NCBI RefSeq assembly: GCF_037392515.1
Contig: NC_090285.1
Span: forward strand, 7,074,501-7,138,500
DNA from: Haliotis asinina
Taxonomy: Eukaryota > Mollusca > Gastropoda > Lepetellida > Haliotidae
Length of the DNA: 64,000 nucleotides
Direction of reading: 5' to 3'
In this document: one piece after another, positions 23,141 to 36,464 of the stretch
How positions within the stretch are numbered: the first letter of the stretch is position 1
Layout of the letters: every line of letters begins with the position of its first letter
Translations under genes and position numbers: made by a program
Notes under the pieces: model-generated
What the model was told of the DNA's origin: nothing
What the model saw: only the letters and a program-made list of their open reading frames with translations
Databases searched by the model: none

Positions 23141-26095
23141 GTAGTTTTAACCACGTTGGTGGTCCACTTCGTTTACATAGGGTACCGAGTGTAACCTCTA
23201 ATGGCAGGTGTTTAAGCGGTATGTGGTATCAGAAGTGGCGTCACAGATTTGTTGAGTGTTGCTTTAGCTGGAGCATCAGCCCGCGGTTTTCCAGTGATTC
23301 CAGCATGGCTTGCAATTTGGTCAGCAACAAAAGAACATGTCGATATTGGCCAGAAGCAAGCTCATTATGCAAGAATTGCCGTCAGAAGCGCATGTGCATA
23401 GGGCATGTTATTAAGAGCATGGGCGCAAGTTTGAAAATATTCAGTTTATTATAAATTGGCCATCAAATTGCATATTTCAGAGCTGTTCAATTGGCACATG
23501 CTTCATCTGCAACAACAGAGCAGTTATCAGGTATTCTAGGTCATAAAGCACATGATTCAACGACAGTGGCGCTTATGATGAGTCACCGACCTTGAGCACG
23601 CCTGTAAATGCAGATTTGTAAATTTCACATGAGCTTCTCAGCTGATTACTTATGGTAGCGGATCTGTGTCAGATGTCTTCAGTTTATGGATAAAGTAAGA
23701 TCAACAGGCCAAGGAGGCGATGAAGGCATACGGAAAAGTGCTGAAACAGAAAAAAACCCAAATAATTCTCATTTTATAGAGGAAGAGAACACATTTTATC
23801 GTAAAGATCTCCATGAATAGAATTAAAATGCAGCTGTACCCAGGGTTGGACTCGTTAGAATATAGTTTTGGGAGGTACTGTAGAGATAAGTTTATAGAGA
23901 TTAAGAGACGGCTTATCGGCTGTCAGTGATGCTCCTCACCTTTAACCTTGCACTACCAGAATGTATTTTGGAAACATAATTCCTCAAGACTGACACTTCT
24001 TCTGTTTAAATGCGCGTGGAGCCTTGTCATTTTTTGTATTTTAACTTTACCTAAATTACGGACTATAGAATATCGGCGAACTTTTCTCGGCTACCTTCCT
24101 AATTCTTCGGGGCCGTTTTTATTCACTATTGAACTTTGTTAACGAATATGTGTATTTTCAAGGAATTCATGTCATAGAAATGTCATTTCAGCAATGTCAA
24201 CTGGTATATCTGAAGTCATTTTGTAAGTTGTCAATACATAACTTCTCATATAATGGCCAGTTAGCCATGACAAGGTTCCATCTTCATAAACGGTGGATTA
24301 TCAACAGCATTATTGCCTTCAAGAATGGTAGAGAAGTGATACGTACAGAGCCATGTCCACTTAAATGATGACACATACATGTAGTTTAGACAGCTGATCA
24401 TACACATTCTGAAGTTCGGACTTACATACTCGCATCAGTGTGGAATAAACAGAGGAGCATACAGTCAAGCATGCAGTCAAGCATGCATTAGGCTTGGAGA
24501 TTTGGATTCAGGTGTATGCCACAAAGAATGGCGTCCTGGTGAAAGAAATCAGTAGCGAATCCTGCTTCTTTCCGGAAGGGAAAAATAGATTGGAATGTTT
24601 GTACTGCCTTACTTCAAATGTGTTTGTATTTTTAAGATATATCTCTTGGAGACAAATTGCTGACGGTGTATACTCTCGAGAGTATAATTTTACCTCATTA
24701 AAATTCTCAGCAATTGTATTATAATTATGTTGGACACACGAGTCAAGATAGCTCAGTTGGTGATCTCCCTCGTTAATGTTATGGGGAACTGTTCATCCGA
24801 GTGTGGAGGTGAATATGATTTCTGTGGAGGAACCACTGAAGGTGGTAGTGGTTGGGGATCTTTTCTAGTCATATTGTTTTCTAGAAGAGTGAATAGTGGT
24901 TAGTTGCTTTATAGACGTTTGTGACAGTAGCGTAGGCCGATTCTCTGTCTGAGATTCAAACGACTGGATAGCAGGCGATATAGGTAGGGTGTCTGTGGCA
25001 GTGGCGGTGACTGGCTGCCCATGTCAAGTCAGTGTGATGTGGAACAGATGGTATTTCAACATATATAGAGATTGTGGTGACGTAGGACTTACTTGTCATG
25101 GTTGTCTGTGTTTTAATGGTTCCTTTGCCTCAGAAACTATAATGTTAAGTGACATATCAGTTTCATTATTGTGGATGTATTTTACCACACTGTGTGCCAT
25201 CACAGTTGGAACCATTCACGAATTTGACATATGCATCATACATATCAGGGACATACACTTTCAGTTCGGAATTTAAATAGTCTGATCTGTATGATTCTAG
25301 AAGGTGTGAACGGGCAGAAGTATTAGATAGTGTTCAGATGTCATTAGATACTTCATGTTATTCAAAAGGACACTTTCTTGACATGTCAGAAAGTCAACGG
25401 GCAATGTCACGAACACTGCCTCGACAAGGGTTAAATGTCCTGAGCACAGACTGAGCAACCTCAATATTGTCAAATGTTTTGATTGATAACCGTATAGAGA
25501 TATTCTGTCTCGGTGGACATTCTGTCTGAAGTGAAGCTCTACGGAGACATTGCTGTCTCCACCATCAATAAGGGACAGAGCCTAAGAAATAGCAAATGGG
25601 TTTAGTTTGATCGGTAGAAAGTCAGCAGGCTCAATTACCAGAAATAGAGTCGAGGACTCACTGTTTGAGCAAATATTTGTTATATGCTGTTCTTTTCATT
25701 TTTTATACGAGAGTGTAGTAGTACCATTATGAAAAGAAATGATGCGGCATCCCAGCTCCCCATCCTCCACGGAATGTCAAATACAGTGTCATATTGTACC
25801 CGATTCTCAAGAAGCTACAACAGGGGTACAGGGGTGTTATACTGCGGCCAATGTGACACGAACAGCTGTATTTGTCTACCATCTCAGTGCGAGACTAGTT
25901 CGGCTCATGACAAGAAATTGGAGACATGCATTATTCGGAGGATAACTTCTGCACACTGGCCCATAAGTCCTCTTCTACAGGCATAAGACTAGGAATTATC
26001 ATGTCACTTATGTCCAATGCCAATTATTACCGTTGTGGAAATGTGCAACACCTTGCCGATTGATAGAACCTGGTCCGTTCTTACACTCCCCCCCA
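23141..26095. other. No gene recognised (2.9 kb)
   Basis: Contains a 60-codon stop-free Ala-rich stretch at ~23221-23400 and another frame at 25684-25986. Neither has a recognised domain nor clear splice borders. No tandem array was seen. Confidence 0.3.
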
Positions 26096-26137
26096 CACAC
26101 ACACCCACACCCACACCCACACCCACACCCACACCCA

Positions 26138-26172
<35 letters not shown>
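26096..26172 (+). repeat. (CACACC)n/(CA)n microsatellite
   Basis: Hexamer cacacc repeated about seven times, followed by ~15 ca dinucleotides, directly before the LINE 5' end. Confidence 0.95.
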
Positions 26173-26174
<2 letters not shown>

Positions 26175-26683
26175 GCCGACACCCCCGTTGTGGACCCGGG
26201 GGGATATTTGGTCCACCAACCCGTTTGCCGTGGGTTGCGGCCCTGTGTCGTCGTCGGAGGGGATCCTGGTGGTTGAGGGCAATAGGGACCTGTAACCGTG
26301 TTCCTGTTGCTCAATACACCACTTTGGCCCTGATTTCGCCAAGACGGGTGGTCGAATGGGCCCGGTTCGACCAATCGGCTGGTCACGCCAAGCCCTGTGC
26401 ATGGACTGTGTATGTGTCATTGCACAAATATTATTTGGAATTGTTTGAATTTTCCTGGCACTACTATTGATCTCTAACCTTTTGGATTGTGAGATATGAT
26501 AATATGAACTTTGCCTAGAGTCTTATGCCCGAAGGCGGTGGCTCATGGGCCAATGTGGTGGATCAATTATTTATAATTCTTCTGCTGGAGTATATCATCT
26601 GAGTATCCTTGGTGCTGCAAGTCGGAGGACCACTTGTTTTTAGCATTGTCCTTGTGATACTCCGTGGTGGGTGGGGAGCTCAG

Positions 26684-28004
26684 ATGATGAACCATATTAA
26701 AGTAACTATGGCTTACAAAACCCCCATTAAAAGAAACAAGCGTCAACTTGACAATGATGATGATGAACTACGACCGTCTATTCCGACCGTTGAATACTGG
26801 CCACGATTTCTAGTGATCGAGACTCTTGACAAATCACCTTTCAAATTAAACCCATTTGCGGTATCTAAAGGTATACGTGGCATCGCAGGTGAGGTACGAA
26901 ATATCAGACGACTGCGTTCAGGTTCCCTACTTGTAGAATGTAGCAGAAAACAGCAATCAACCAACCTGTTGTCAACTGAGCTGTTTGTTGGAGTCCAGGT
27001 TTCAGTTACTCCACACAAGACTCTGAACACGAGCAAAGGGATTGTTAGAGACCGAGATCAATTGTTTGCAGATATGACTGAGATTGACATCGTATCAGAA
27101 ATGAAAGATCAAGGGGTGACTTTTGTTGAAAGATTTACAACTCGGATAAAGTCAGAAACAAAACCTACTAACACATATCTCTTCCACTTCTCTTCTCCAA
27201 GTGTTCCAAAATCAGTAAGATTTTGTAGGATATTGTAATATCAGTGTTGATACTTACATCCCCAACCCGCTCAGGTGTTTTAAATGTCAGAAATATGGAC
27301 ACGGTGTAAATACTTGCACATTGTCTGTTGTGTGTGCTCACTGTGGTGAGAAAACACACACAACAGAAGATTGTGACAGTGATTTCAAAAAATGCACCAA
27401 CTGCTCAGGCGACCATTCATCTTCGTCAAAACAGTGTCCAATATGGAAAGAGCAAATGGCGATTAACAAAATAAAGTTCACCCGAAATATCTCTTTTTCT
27501 GAGGCAAAGAAACTGGTGAAGAGATCTGACCTTCCAGAAAGTTATGCTACAGTAGCAAAATCATCATCTGAATCCAGCTCTAAAATAACAGAATCATCCA
27601 CAGGATGCCAAAGTACCTTGACTTGGGCCAGTTCCGACTCCCCACAGGTTTTATACCCTGCTATATCATCCCAGACTGAGGAATCACTTCCGATTACTTC
27701 AAAGTCCTCTGATCATAAGTCATCTTCACAGTCACACTCTGAGTCTCATTCAACAGCTGATAGACAACAAATTGTTAAAACTAAACCCAAACCCAAGTCT
27801 GATGCGTCAAAACAACAAAGTGGCAGAGCTCCTAAGGGGTCACAAAAGCAAATTCAATTGTTTAATAAATATGGGTCTCTTGCAGAGATGGACGTTTCTG
27901 AAAACGTCCATTCTAGGGCACATAGCTTGTCGCCCTCCAAAAGAGTGCGGGGTAGATCCCCAATAAATCCCCCCCCCCCCCCAAAAGATAGTTTATTCCA
28001 ATAA
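26684..28004 (+). pseudogene. LINE ORF1 (nucleic-acid-binding protein), frameshifted
   Basis: Starts at the ATG pair MMNHIKVTMAYKTPIKRNKR. A globular N-terminal part is readable to ~27215, where a one-base shift (near gtaggatattg) moves the reading frame and the first frame stops at 27238. The downstream frame continues DTYIPNPLRCFKCQKYGHG with three zinc-knuckle-like clusters (CFKCQKYGH...C; CAHCGEKTHTTEDC; CTNCSGDHSSSSKQC). A Ser/Lys-rich tail and a proline run from 14 consecutive C residues follow. Its expected role is RNA binding in the retrotransposition particle. Confidence 0.8.
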
Positions 28005-31000
28005 TATTGTACAGTGGAACTGCAGAGGACTGAGGACTAATTTACATGAATTACAGCTATTAGTCCAAGATTTTACACCTTCAGCGATATGTCTCCAGGA
28101 GGCATATTTAAAACAAACAGATACATTTGACCTTCGTCATTTTAATGCATATCAATGTTTTTCACCTCTGGGTGACAGAGCCACTGGCGGGTCATCCGTT
28201 CTAGTCAGACAAAACGTTTTACAAAGCCCTGTTTCACTTAATACTAATATGCAGGCTGTTGCTGTGAGAATTACTTTACATATAGCGTTTACGCTATGCT
28301 CTCTTTATATTTCGCCATCTTCGACGTTTGCCAAAACTGATCTTCAAGCTCTATATGACCAACTCCCGAAGCCCTGTATTATAATGGGAGATTTAAATGG
28401 GCACAGCCCACTCTTGGGTAGTGTAACTACAAACACTAAAGGTAAATTGTTGGAAGACTTTTGTTTTGACAATGATTTATGTATTTATAATGATGGTTCC
28501 AACACATGTTTACACCCTGGTACAGGGACCGATTCTGCTCTTGACTTGTCATCGACAAATTCAGAATTCCTAAATGAATTTGAATGGTCAGTCCACGATG
28601 ACCTCTGTGGAAGTGACCATTTTTCTACTATATTAAAAGCTGTAACTCCATCTGATGTTCCTCCATCATCAAGACGAAATTTTAAAAAGGCTAACCGGGC
28701 TTTATATGAAACACTGTGTACTGAAAAACTTTAACCTGAACGTTTTATTGACGTGCGTGATGCTATTAAATGCTTTTCTGATGAACTGAACTCCATAGCT
28801 GATGTGTGTATACCAAATTCCTCTGTAGTTCCACACATAAGAAAACCATGGTTCAACGATGAGTGCAAACAAGCTAGGAAGGAAAAAGGCAGAACATTAT
28901 TTCCGTCGCCATCCCATGGTGCATAATTTAAATAAATTTAAGATTTTGAATGGTAAAGCACGGCGTATTTTTAAACAGAACAAACGCCAATCTTGGCAAA
29001 ATTATGTATCCAAAATAAATTCTCGGACACCCATGTCCAAGGTATGGAACATGGTCCAGAAAATCAAAGGTAAAGGTACTAAATCTACTGTCCATCATCT
29101 TAAACATGGAGATCAATTGCTTACTGATAAATCAGATATTGCTAATAAACTGGAGGGAACCCTTGCTAAACACTCTTTCTCTTCAAATTATGTACCAAAA
29201 TTCCAGCAATATCAAAAACAACAAGAAAAGAAAACTATTAATTTCAATTCTGATAATGGGGAAGATTATAATGAAACGTTTTCTATTCATGAACTCCATA
29301 CTGCTCTTGATCAAGCTCATGGCACTGCTGCTGGAGCTGATAACATACATTATCAACTCCTGAAACATTTACCAGAATCCTGTCTGGAAACTCTCCTAAA
29401 TATTTTTGATGATATTTGGACATCGGGTAACTTTCCTCCTTCATGGCGTGGCGTCATAGTAGTACCAATACCTAAGCCTGGACGTGATCATACGGATCCA
29501 TCGAATTATCTTCCGATTTCATTAACTAGCTGTGTTTGCAAGACCATGGAACGCATGATAAATAATCGACTTGTCTGGTACTTGGAAACAAATAATCTCA
29601 TAACAGATATACAGTGTGGTTTACAGTGTAATGTCGACCACTTACTGCGTTTGGAATCATTTGTTAAAAACGCGCTAATTAATAAACAACACGCTGTGTC
29701 TATCTTTTTTGATCTTGAGAAGGCATATGACACAACCTGGAAATGTGGCATTCTGAGAGATTTACATGACTTTGGCTTGCGAGGTCGTTTGCCTGAATTT
29801 ATTGCCAACTTTTTAAATGACAGACAATTCCAGGTCCGTGTGGGTTCTACCCTGTCTGATCATTACAGTCAGGATCAGGGTGTTCCACAAGGCAGTATTT
29901 TGTCTGTCACTCTTTTTAGCATCAAGATCAACAGTTTATCAAAAGTTTTAAACGATTCAATTGATGGATCGTTATTTGTGGATGATTTTAATATTTCTTG
30001 TCGTGGTAACAATATGCATACCATTGAACGGCAATTGCCTTTGTGTTTAAACAAGATTAATATATGGTGTCTTGAAAACGGCTTCAAATTTTCTAAATCG
30101 AAAACTAACTGCATACATTTTTGTCGTAAACACAAACCACATAAAGACCCTGAACTGTCTCTAGATGGCACGCCGATTAAAGTTGTGAAGGAAGCCAAAT
30201 TCTTGGATCTAATCTTTGATTCACATTTAACGTTTTACCACATATTAAATCAATAAAAACTAAATGCCTGAAAGCTCTTGACTTGTTGAAAGAGGTTTCA
30301 AATTCAAAATGGGGAGGGGATCAAGCTACCCTTCTCCATCTATATCGATCACTCGTTCGTTCTAAACTTGATTATGGCTCCATCGTCTATGGTGGAGCCT
30401 GCAAAAGCAATCTTAAACTTCTTGATCCTGTCCATCACCAAGGTCTAAGCCTTTGTCTTGGGTCCTTCAGAACTTCACCTACAGACAGTCTTTACGTTGA
30501 GGCCGATGAACCATCTCTTGCACAATGCCGTATCAAATTATCTTTACAATATATCACAAAACTGTACTCTAACGAATCTAACCCTGCATATAACTGTGTC
30601 TTCAATCCTCTTTATGAGGATTTGTATAGCAAAAAGTCTTCTCTTGTTCCACCTCTTGGGCTCCAAATAAAGCCGATTATTGCTGTTGCTGGTATTGAGC
30701 TGGACAATATAGCTCCTTTCCGTCTTCTTTCCTCTCCCCCTTGGCAGTTGGTTAGGCCACAGGTTGACCTAACATTAACTACATTAAAAAAAATCAGAAA
30801 GGAATGAATTACAGTATAAACAAGAATATAATCAATTAAAACATACCTATAACAATTACAAACCCTTATTTACAGATGGGTCCAAGGATGGTGGTGCAGT
30901 AGCTTGTGCTACTGTCATTGGAACCAGCACAATATCTTCTAGATTACCAGACAATAGTTCCATTTTTACAGCAGAAGCTAACGCCATATTAACAGCTCTT

Positions 31001-31590
31001 AAATATATTCAAAGACACCCTAAACGTAAACTCTATATAATATATTCCGACTCTCTTTCTTGCCTTCAGGCTATTAAAACTATTTCTTGTAAACATCCAC
31101 TTTTAACTGAAATTATTGAACTGTGTAATACTCTTGCTACTGGCCAATACGACATCGTCTTTTGTTGGTTACCCAGTCACGTAGGTATTTCACTCAACAA
31201 ATCTGTGACACCACTTCTTATTCCTTACAGTGATTACAAAGCCACCATTAGATCTTATATACGTGATCTGATGCAGACACCCAAGTAGGCATCAATAAAT
31301 TACATGAGATAAAACCTTACATTGGTTATACCCACTTGGGTTGTCAGTCCAGATTTGAAGAGGTCATACTACGACGATGTCGTATTGGCCATACAAGATA
31401 TACCCATAACTACCTGTTAAAAGGTGAGGATCCTCCATTTTGTATCCCTTGTGATGAGAGAATCACGGTCAAGCATATTCTGCTTGACTGTGTTGAATTC
31501 TCCATCACAAGGGATAAATATTTCAATGTTAAAACTGTTAAGGATCTTTTTGCAAACGTTAATTCTCATTTAATTATTGTTTTTTAAAAA
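28003..31590 (+). pseudogene. LINE ORF2 (EN-RT-RNase H polyprotein), multiply broken
   Basis: Endonuclease: NNIVQWNCRGLRT at ~28003, CLQEAY, IIMGDLNGHSP, and GSDHF (28609-28623). A TAA at 28732 interrupts the frame, which then resumes (KPWFNDECKQARKE) before a shift in the A-rich run near 28880. Reverse transcriptase: 28880-30230 with AGADNIHYQLLK, WRGVIVVPIPKPG, FFDLEKAYDT, QGVPQGSILS and FVDDF. Another shift occurs near 30233, and another at an A8 run (30786-30793). RNase H: 30795-31288 with FTDGSK, AEANAI, YSDSLS and WLPSHVG, truncated by a deletion and a TAG at 31286. The C-terminal segment (31290-31587) has CQSRFEEVILRRCRIG and a C-x2-C...H-x4-C cluster. No single frame is intact, so the element cannot mobilise itself. 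Confidence 0.85.
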
Positions 31591-32433
31591 GAAATTGAAT
31601 TTTTGATTGAATTTTGAATAATATGTTCTATAAATGGATGTATTTTAATTATTGGTAATTTAGATTTGTGACTTGCATTGTTAGTGGCTGTACCCTCAAA
31701 GGGGATTGAAGTATTGTAAAATTATTGTCCTCCTGAGAGGGTACGTAAGTCCACAAACATTCAAAGTAAATTCTAAAATTTCAGGTTTTTAATTGCAGAA
31801 TAAGTGTTTTTTTTTAATTGTATGGCTAGATTTCCCAAATTGCTGACGGCTGAGGGGATGATGTAAATCCAGCTAGGGCCCATGCAGGTAGCAAAAGTAC
31901 TGTAAGTCCCCATGGTCCCTAGTATGGTGATCTACCTTCAGTTGTCAGCAATCTATAGCCCAGTTTTACACTGTATTGTCCTGTATAGATAAATTGTTTT
32001 AGGTATAGTTACTAATTTTATATTCTACTCTGTGATATCCTAGTTGTTTTACTGTCCTTCGCTGTCCTATCTTTATAATAGACATATATTTCATTTTAGT
32101 ATTAAATGTTCTCGTCACGATATGGCTGAGATATTGCCGATGTGACTTTAAACTTTAACTCACTCACTCACTCAAATGTTACCCAAGTGACATGTTTTGC
32201 CGACAATATTGTGAAAGTGTGCTCTGTCATAAACTATATAAACAATACGGTTACACTGGGTAAAACAATGACGTTTTGAAGATTTAGGAAGCTCAAGTCA
32301 CTTATCAGATCCACTATAACACTGGACTGTTTTGTTAACTTGTAAAAATGAGTCACGAAACTGTCGTTCCTTGCGACAATTTTATATCCGCATTTTATGC
32401 TATCAGTGTGCATGCACTCACATATAAAATGAA

Positions 32434-32700
32434 CCCGTGAAGATCCGGGTTAGAACTGATATTCAGTAACACATCCTTGTCGTTAGAGGCGACTGACGGG
32501 ATCAGATGGGCTCGCTGACTTGGTTGACACATGTCATCTTATCCCATTTGGGTAGACTGTTGTCCACTGGATTGTCTGGTCCAGACATTTACATTCATTT
32601 ACAGGCCGCCGTCGTATACCTTGAATATTGTTGAATGTGGCGTTAACCAGCCAACCAGCCAACCAACCAACCAATCAACCAACCAGCCAACCAACCAAAA
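32434..32700 (+). repeat. SINE family A copy with (CCAA)n tail
   Basis: Core from cccgtgaagatccgggtta through gaggcgactgacgggatc, gactgttgtccactggattg and gtctggtccagacat to 32649. The tail is replaced by a ccaaccagccaacc simple repeat to ~32698. Confidence 0.85.
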
Positions 32701-32857
32701 GCATAAAATGCAGCGTCAGTAATTAAGTTGGTCAGCTTGGTGAACATCATATGAATGGATGGTTTAAAATCAGCGATGACACCTGGTGATTTTGTTCACT
32801 ACCCTGTTCATCCTTAGTCGTAGCTGACTTAGTCGAGTCCAAGTTCCTTTATCATTT

Positions 32858-33018
32858 GGGCGTTGGACTGTCCTAGTGGTTAAAGCGTCCGCTTGTCACT
32901 CTGTCGGCCCGGGGTCGATTCCACACATGGGCACAACGTGTGAAGCTCATTTATGGTGTATCCCACCGTGATATTGCTGGAATATTGGTAAAGACGGCAT
33001 AAAGGCATACTCACTCAG
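32858..33018 (+). repeat. SINE family B copy (tRNA-derived)
   Basis: Pol III A-box-like cctagtggttaaagcgtccg and B box gggtcgattcc sit in a tRNA-like head. The body follows (gtgatattgctggaatattg, aaagacggcataaaggca) and then a short ACTC tail. This is the best-preserved family B copy here. Confidence 0.8.
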
Positions 33019-33984
33019 TTTCTTCATTTAAACACATTGAGATGAACGTCGTTGTTCATGCTATTAACCGTTGACTTGTCGGCACAATATTAAAATACTC
33101 CCGGTTACTGCTGATTGTTTCGTCAGCAGATTTTTCACTCACTAAACTGCTCTCATGATATGAAATACCGTACGTTTTGACGTGAGACAACGTGATCACG
33201 TTATCATATGAAGTGAATCAAGATTGCGACGTTCCTCTACTATGCAAAGCAGTATAGTCGTTTAGGGCGACTTAACATGAAAGTGTTACTCTTCAACGCA
33301 TGACAACACGACAACGATTCCAGTATGGTCATAATGCAGGAAATGGACAAACCTTGTATTTTGCTTCATAGCATGGAAAAAAATAACCATAATATTTGTT
33401 ATTGTGAATGAACAAAACTGTTTTATGACTAAATAGGAGAACGGTTAGAGAACCGAAAATACCCACCTTTTGGATTGAATTACGGTATATCGAACCGAAG
33501 GTGAAATACTTCGGTTCTTTTAATACCGCCCTATACCGTTTCACCTCCAGATTCCGCATCCTTATGAAACAACATAATGTGCCCTGAACATTGTGAAAAC
33601 GTCATAAACAACTGTACAGAACATTTAAGAGAGAGTATTAATAAAGTAATGATATACGTGTAATTAGCTAACCAGCACACTGGTACCATCATGAAACACA
33701 CTGAGCAAGGACAACAACCATCTTAAAATTTGGCTCTGTCACCTTAAGAGTCCATTTTAAAGGCTTGCCAATCCCTGTTTCAATACACTGTATTTTTTAA
33801 ACGGGAGCAAAGGGACAATGAAACCCTCTTTCACCAGTACCACAATAGAGGGAAGAGGCCTCCAAAGAGGAAATATTGACAGTCGGGTAATTTGGATAGA
33901 TACCCTGTTCTTGAAAGACTTTAAGCCAACCGCATCACTCCAGTGCAGTTCGTAGAGGAAGTTGCAGCATGCTTGTGGTGAGGT
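33019..33984. other. No gene recognised
   Basis: Unique AT-rich sequence with a small imperfect palindrome of cggttc/gaaccg motifs at 33432-33512. No exon supported. Confidence 0.35.
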
Positions 33985-34066
33985 GGGTGGGTGGGTGAGT
34001 TTAGATTTACGCCGCTTTTAGCAATATTCTAGCAATATCACGGCGGGGGACACCAGAAAATGGGCG
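33985..34066 (-). repeat. SINE family B fragment (reverse)
   Basis: Reverse tail gggtgggtgggtgagtttag, then tttacgccgcttttagcaat, attctagcaatatcacggc and gggggacaccagaaaatggg. Confidence 0.7.
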
Positions 34067-34357
34067 CTTGCGCTTTGCATGAATAAAAGCGTGACGTGTG
34101 AAAGAAATAATAGTATAAATCTGATGGATTAATTGAAATGTCTGAAGGTATTGAATATATACATGATACGTGCTTCTTATCCTTTATGAAATGCATGTAA
34201 AATACATGTGTATGTATTATATATAAATGTGTATAAATGTGCTTATGAATGATAAATTGTATGAATAAATGAACAAACATATGCATGAAATGTACATGTC
34301 TGTGTTATGAAATAATGAAAATATAGGCTGGAAATAAGCGAATCATCTTGATAGCCG

Positions 34358-34391
34358 CAAAGACGTATATTCACGTGAATATACGTCTTTG
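34358..34391. repeat. Perfect 34-bp palindrome
   Basis: The left half caaagacgtatattcac is followed immediately by its exact reverse complement gtgaatatacgtctttg, with cacgtg at the centre. No spacer and no mismatch. Confidence 0.9.
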
Positions 34392-34600
34392 AAAGCCATA
34401 AATATGTTTTGACACGTTCTCCAGGTTTAATCCCCCATTTCCATTGTTTCGGTTATCCTTTTTAAACTGGCAAAGGTGACATGTTGCGCAAAGCCGACTT
34501 GCTTGAAGGAGCTAGAGTAGACAAAATGACTCGACTGTCGGTCTGGCGGTACCTCTCCTTTCTGACCGTATTGCCGGTGATTTAGAAGCAGAGGCCAATC

Positions 34601-34601
34601 G

Positions 34602-34633
<32 letters not shown>

Positions 34634-34655
34634 GGTGGTGGTGGTGGTGGTGACA
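34601..34655 (+). repeat. (GAT)n/(GGT)n microsatellite
   Basis: Trinucleotide gatgatgatg grading into ggtggtggtggt. Confidence 0.95.
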
Positions 34656-35070
34656 TTATTGCTGATATGTAAATCGTGAAAGAGTACTAAATTTTTCAGA
34701 AGAGGTTTGTTATAATTATTGAAAGGTTTTGGTTTCATTCACTTACATTTGTCGGTTATCAACCGTGAGAGGTTGTGAACTATAAGTGCTTCGCTAGTTA
34801 AACACAACGTATAGATTTACAGCCTCCACTCAAATACCGCAGATGATACATCGATAAACCCAAGTTTCTATCAGTCGCAGTGAAGGACGTGAATGGAGTC
34901 TGGTCCCACGCAGGTCGCTGTGATGTTGTATATACATGTCGCAGTGACATTTCGTCAGATTACACAATAAGGGATAGTGAAAGGTCATTGTTGTCAACTG
35001 CTGTATCAGCTGTTTTGAATGATTGAATTGAATGTCTTAACCACATAACGTCACTAAAACTGACGGCAGT

Positions 35071-35200
35071 AGGGTAGTCTTGTGGTTGAAGCGGTTGCTC
35101 GTCACGCCGAAGACCCAGGTTCGATTGCCCACATGGGTATAATGTGTGAAACTCATTTTCGGTGTCCTCCGCCTTGATATTGCTGGAATAGCCTCACTCT
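35071..35200 (+). repeat. SINE family B copy
   Basis: A-box-like cttgtggttgaagcggttgc, B box ggttcgattgcc, cacatgggtataatgtgtga and a truncated ttgatattgctggaatag. Confidence 0.75.
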
Positions 35201-35979
35201 GAAACAGATATATGGGGTCTTCAACGGAAGGTTAACAGAGATCCATAAACACGCCGTGGTACACAAGCGTAAAGGCTGATTAAGTGAGTTCTCGGGGACC
35301 AAGTCTTTACGTCGAGTAAACCTTATATTCGAGCTATGACAGTTCGACTCAAACGGAGTTTAATTTTTCCTCGTCCTTGAATTTGATGTATATAATCTCT
35401 TGCTGTCGGTATTAAGGATTGAGCTCTTCTACAAAGTCGAGTAGTCCTACAGTTCACAGGTGGGCTTGTGCTTCCTACACAGTCTTTTCTTCTTCCTCCG
35501 TCATGGAACGTTTAAAATCTCTCAATACAGACTCTTGTTTTGAGTTGTTCTATTAAGACGCTAAGGACATACGTATAATTTGATACATGTAAATGACGAC
35601 AGAGAGAGATACCTTGAAGCTGTGCAGTGTGTCCTCCTTGTATACACACATAATCCCCTGGTGACAAGCACCTGAATATAGCTGATGTTTGCGCCCGATG
35701 TTTGCACTCTTTGTGTGCGGTGTGATGTTGCACATACAATATCTCAACACACGAAGTCTGTTATATAACCAAGGAGGTACATTTTCATAAACGACTCTCT
35801 GATTCTATTCTTTCGATAACTAGGGCACACGTGACCATGTCTCAGAAGACTGCGTACAGTTGCCTCCCTTTGGTGCGTCTGGGTTGTATATTCCAATCCC
35901 AAGTTTTCCCTTTTTTTTATTGTTGGTGTGTTAACTTTCTTCAATTGAGTCAGTGTTACCTCGCAATAGGTTACTAGTC

Positions 35980-36058
35980 TAGTGTCCGGTGTCCCCGGCC
36001 GTGGTATTGCTGGAATATTGCTAAAAGCGGCATACAACCAAACACGTTCACTCACTCA
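35980..36058 (+). repeat. SINE family B 3' fragment
   Basis: gtggtattgctggaatattg, ctaaaagcggcatacaacca and a cactcactcaaa tail. Confidence 0.7.
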
Positions 36059-36464
36059 AATTCCAAACAACGTATTGCAAACACTGCCACCGTCACCAAC
36101 CTTCTAGGCAACGTTATCACCCTCACACTGAACTAATCTCCACCAATTCGAAAAATTCGGAACAAGTTTGGTCCCTTTACCACCGAGGATGGTTTGAAAA
36201 TATATTGAAAATTGAATTGAATCGCGCTAAAACGAACGCGAAATGAATCCATAGCTATGGCGTGACAAAAAAATGACGAGGCTAAGAATTATACATGCAT
36301 ATTTTTCTACTTCAATTAATGAAAATGGAAACGTTTGCCGGGCATGTTATGACTTACTCTTTACATGTCACAGCCGCTAGCAGTTTATGAGCTTAAACCT
36401 GTATAGATATCGATTCGGTAGCAATGTAGATACATTGTCCAATACCATCGTGAGACAGCTGACG

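Larger units (their letters stand above)
26174..32175 (+). mobile_element. Near full-length non-LTR retrotransposon (I/Nimb-type LINE), inactive
   Basis: A ~6.0-kb element in the order 5' UTR (26174-26683), ORF1 with zinc knuckles, ORF2 (AP endonuclease, reverse transcriptase, RNase H, C-terminal Cys/His segment), a ~580-bp 3' UTR and a terminal (ACTC)n tail at 32158-32174. An RNase H domain together with CCHC ORF1 points to the I-group of LINEs; the clade assignment is inference. Both ORFs carry frameshifts, stops and small deletions. The 3' tail resembles that of two SINE families in this window. Confidence 0.85.

Noticed and set aside
32858..32940. tRNA-like sequence with A and B boxes
   Set aside because: Fused to a SINE body with an ACTC tail and repeated elsewhere; a retroposon head, not a tRNA gene.
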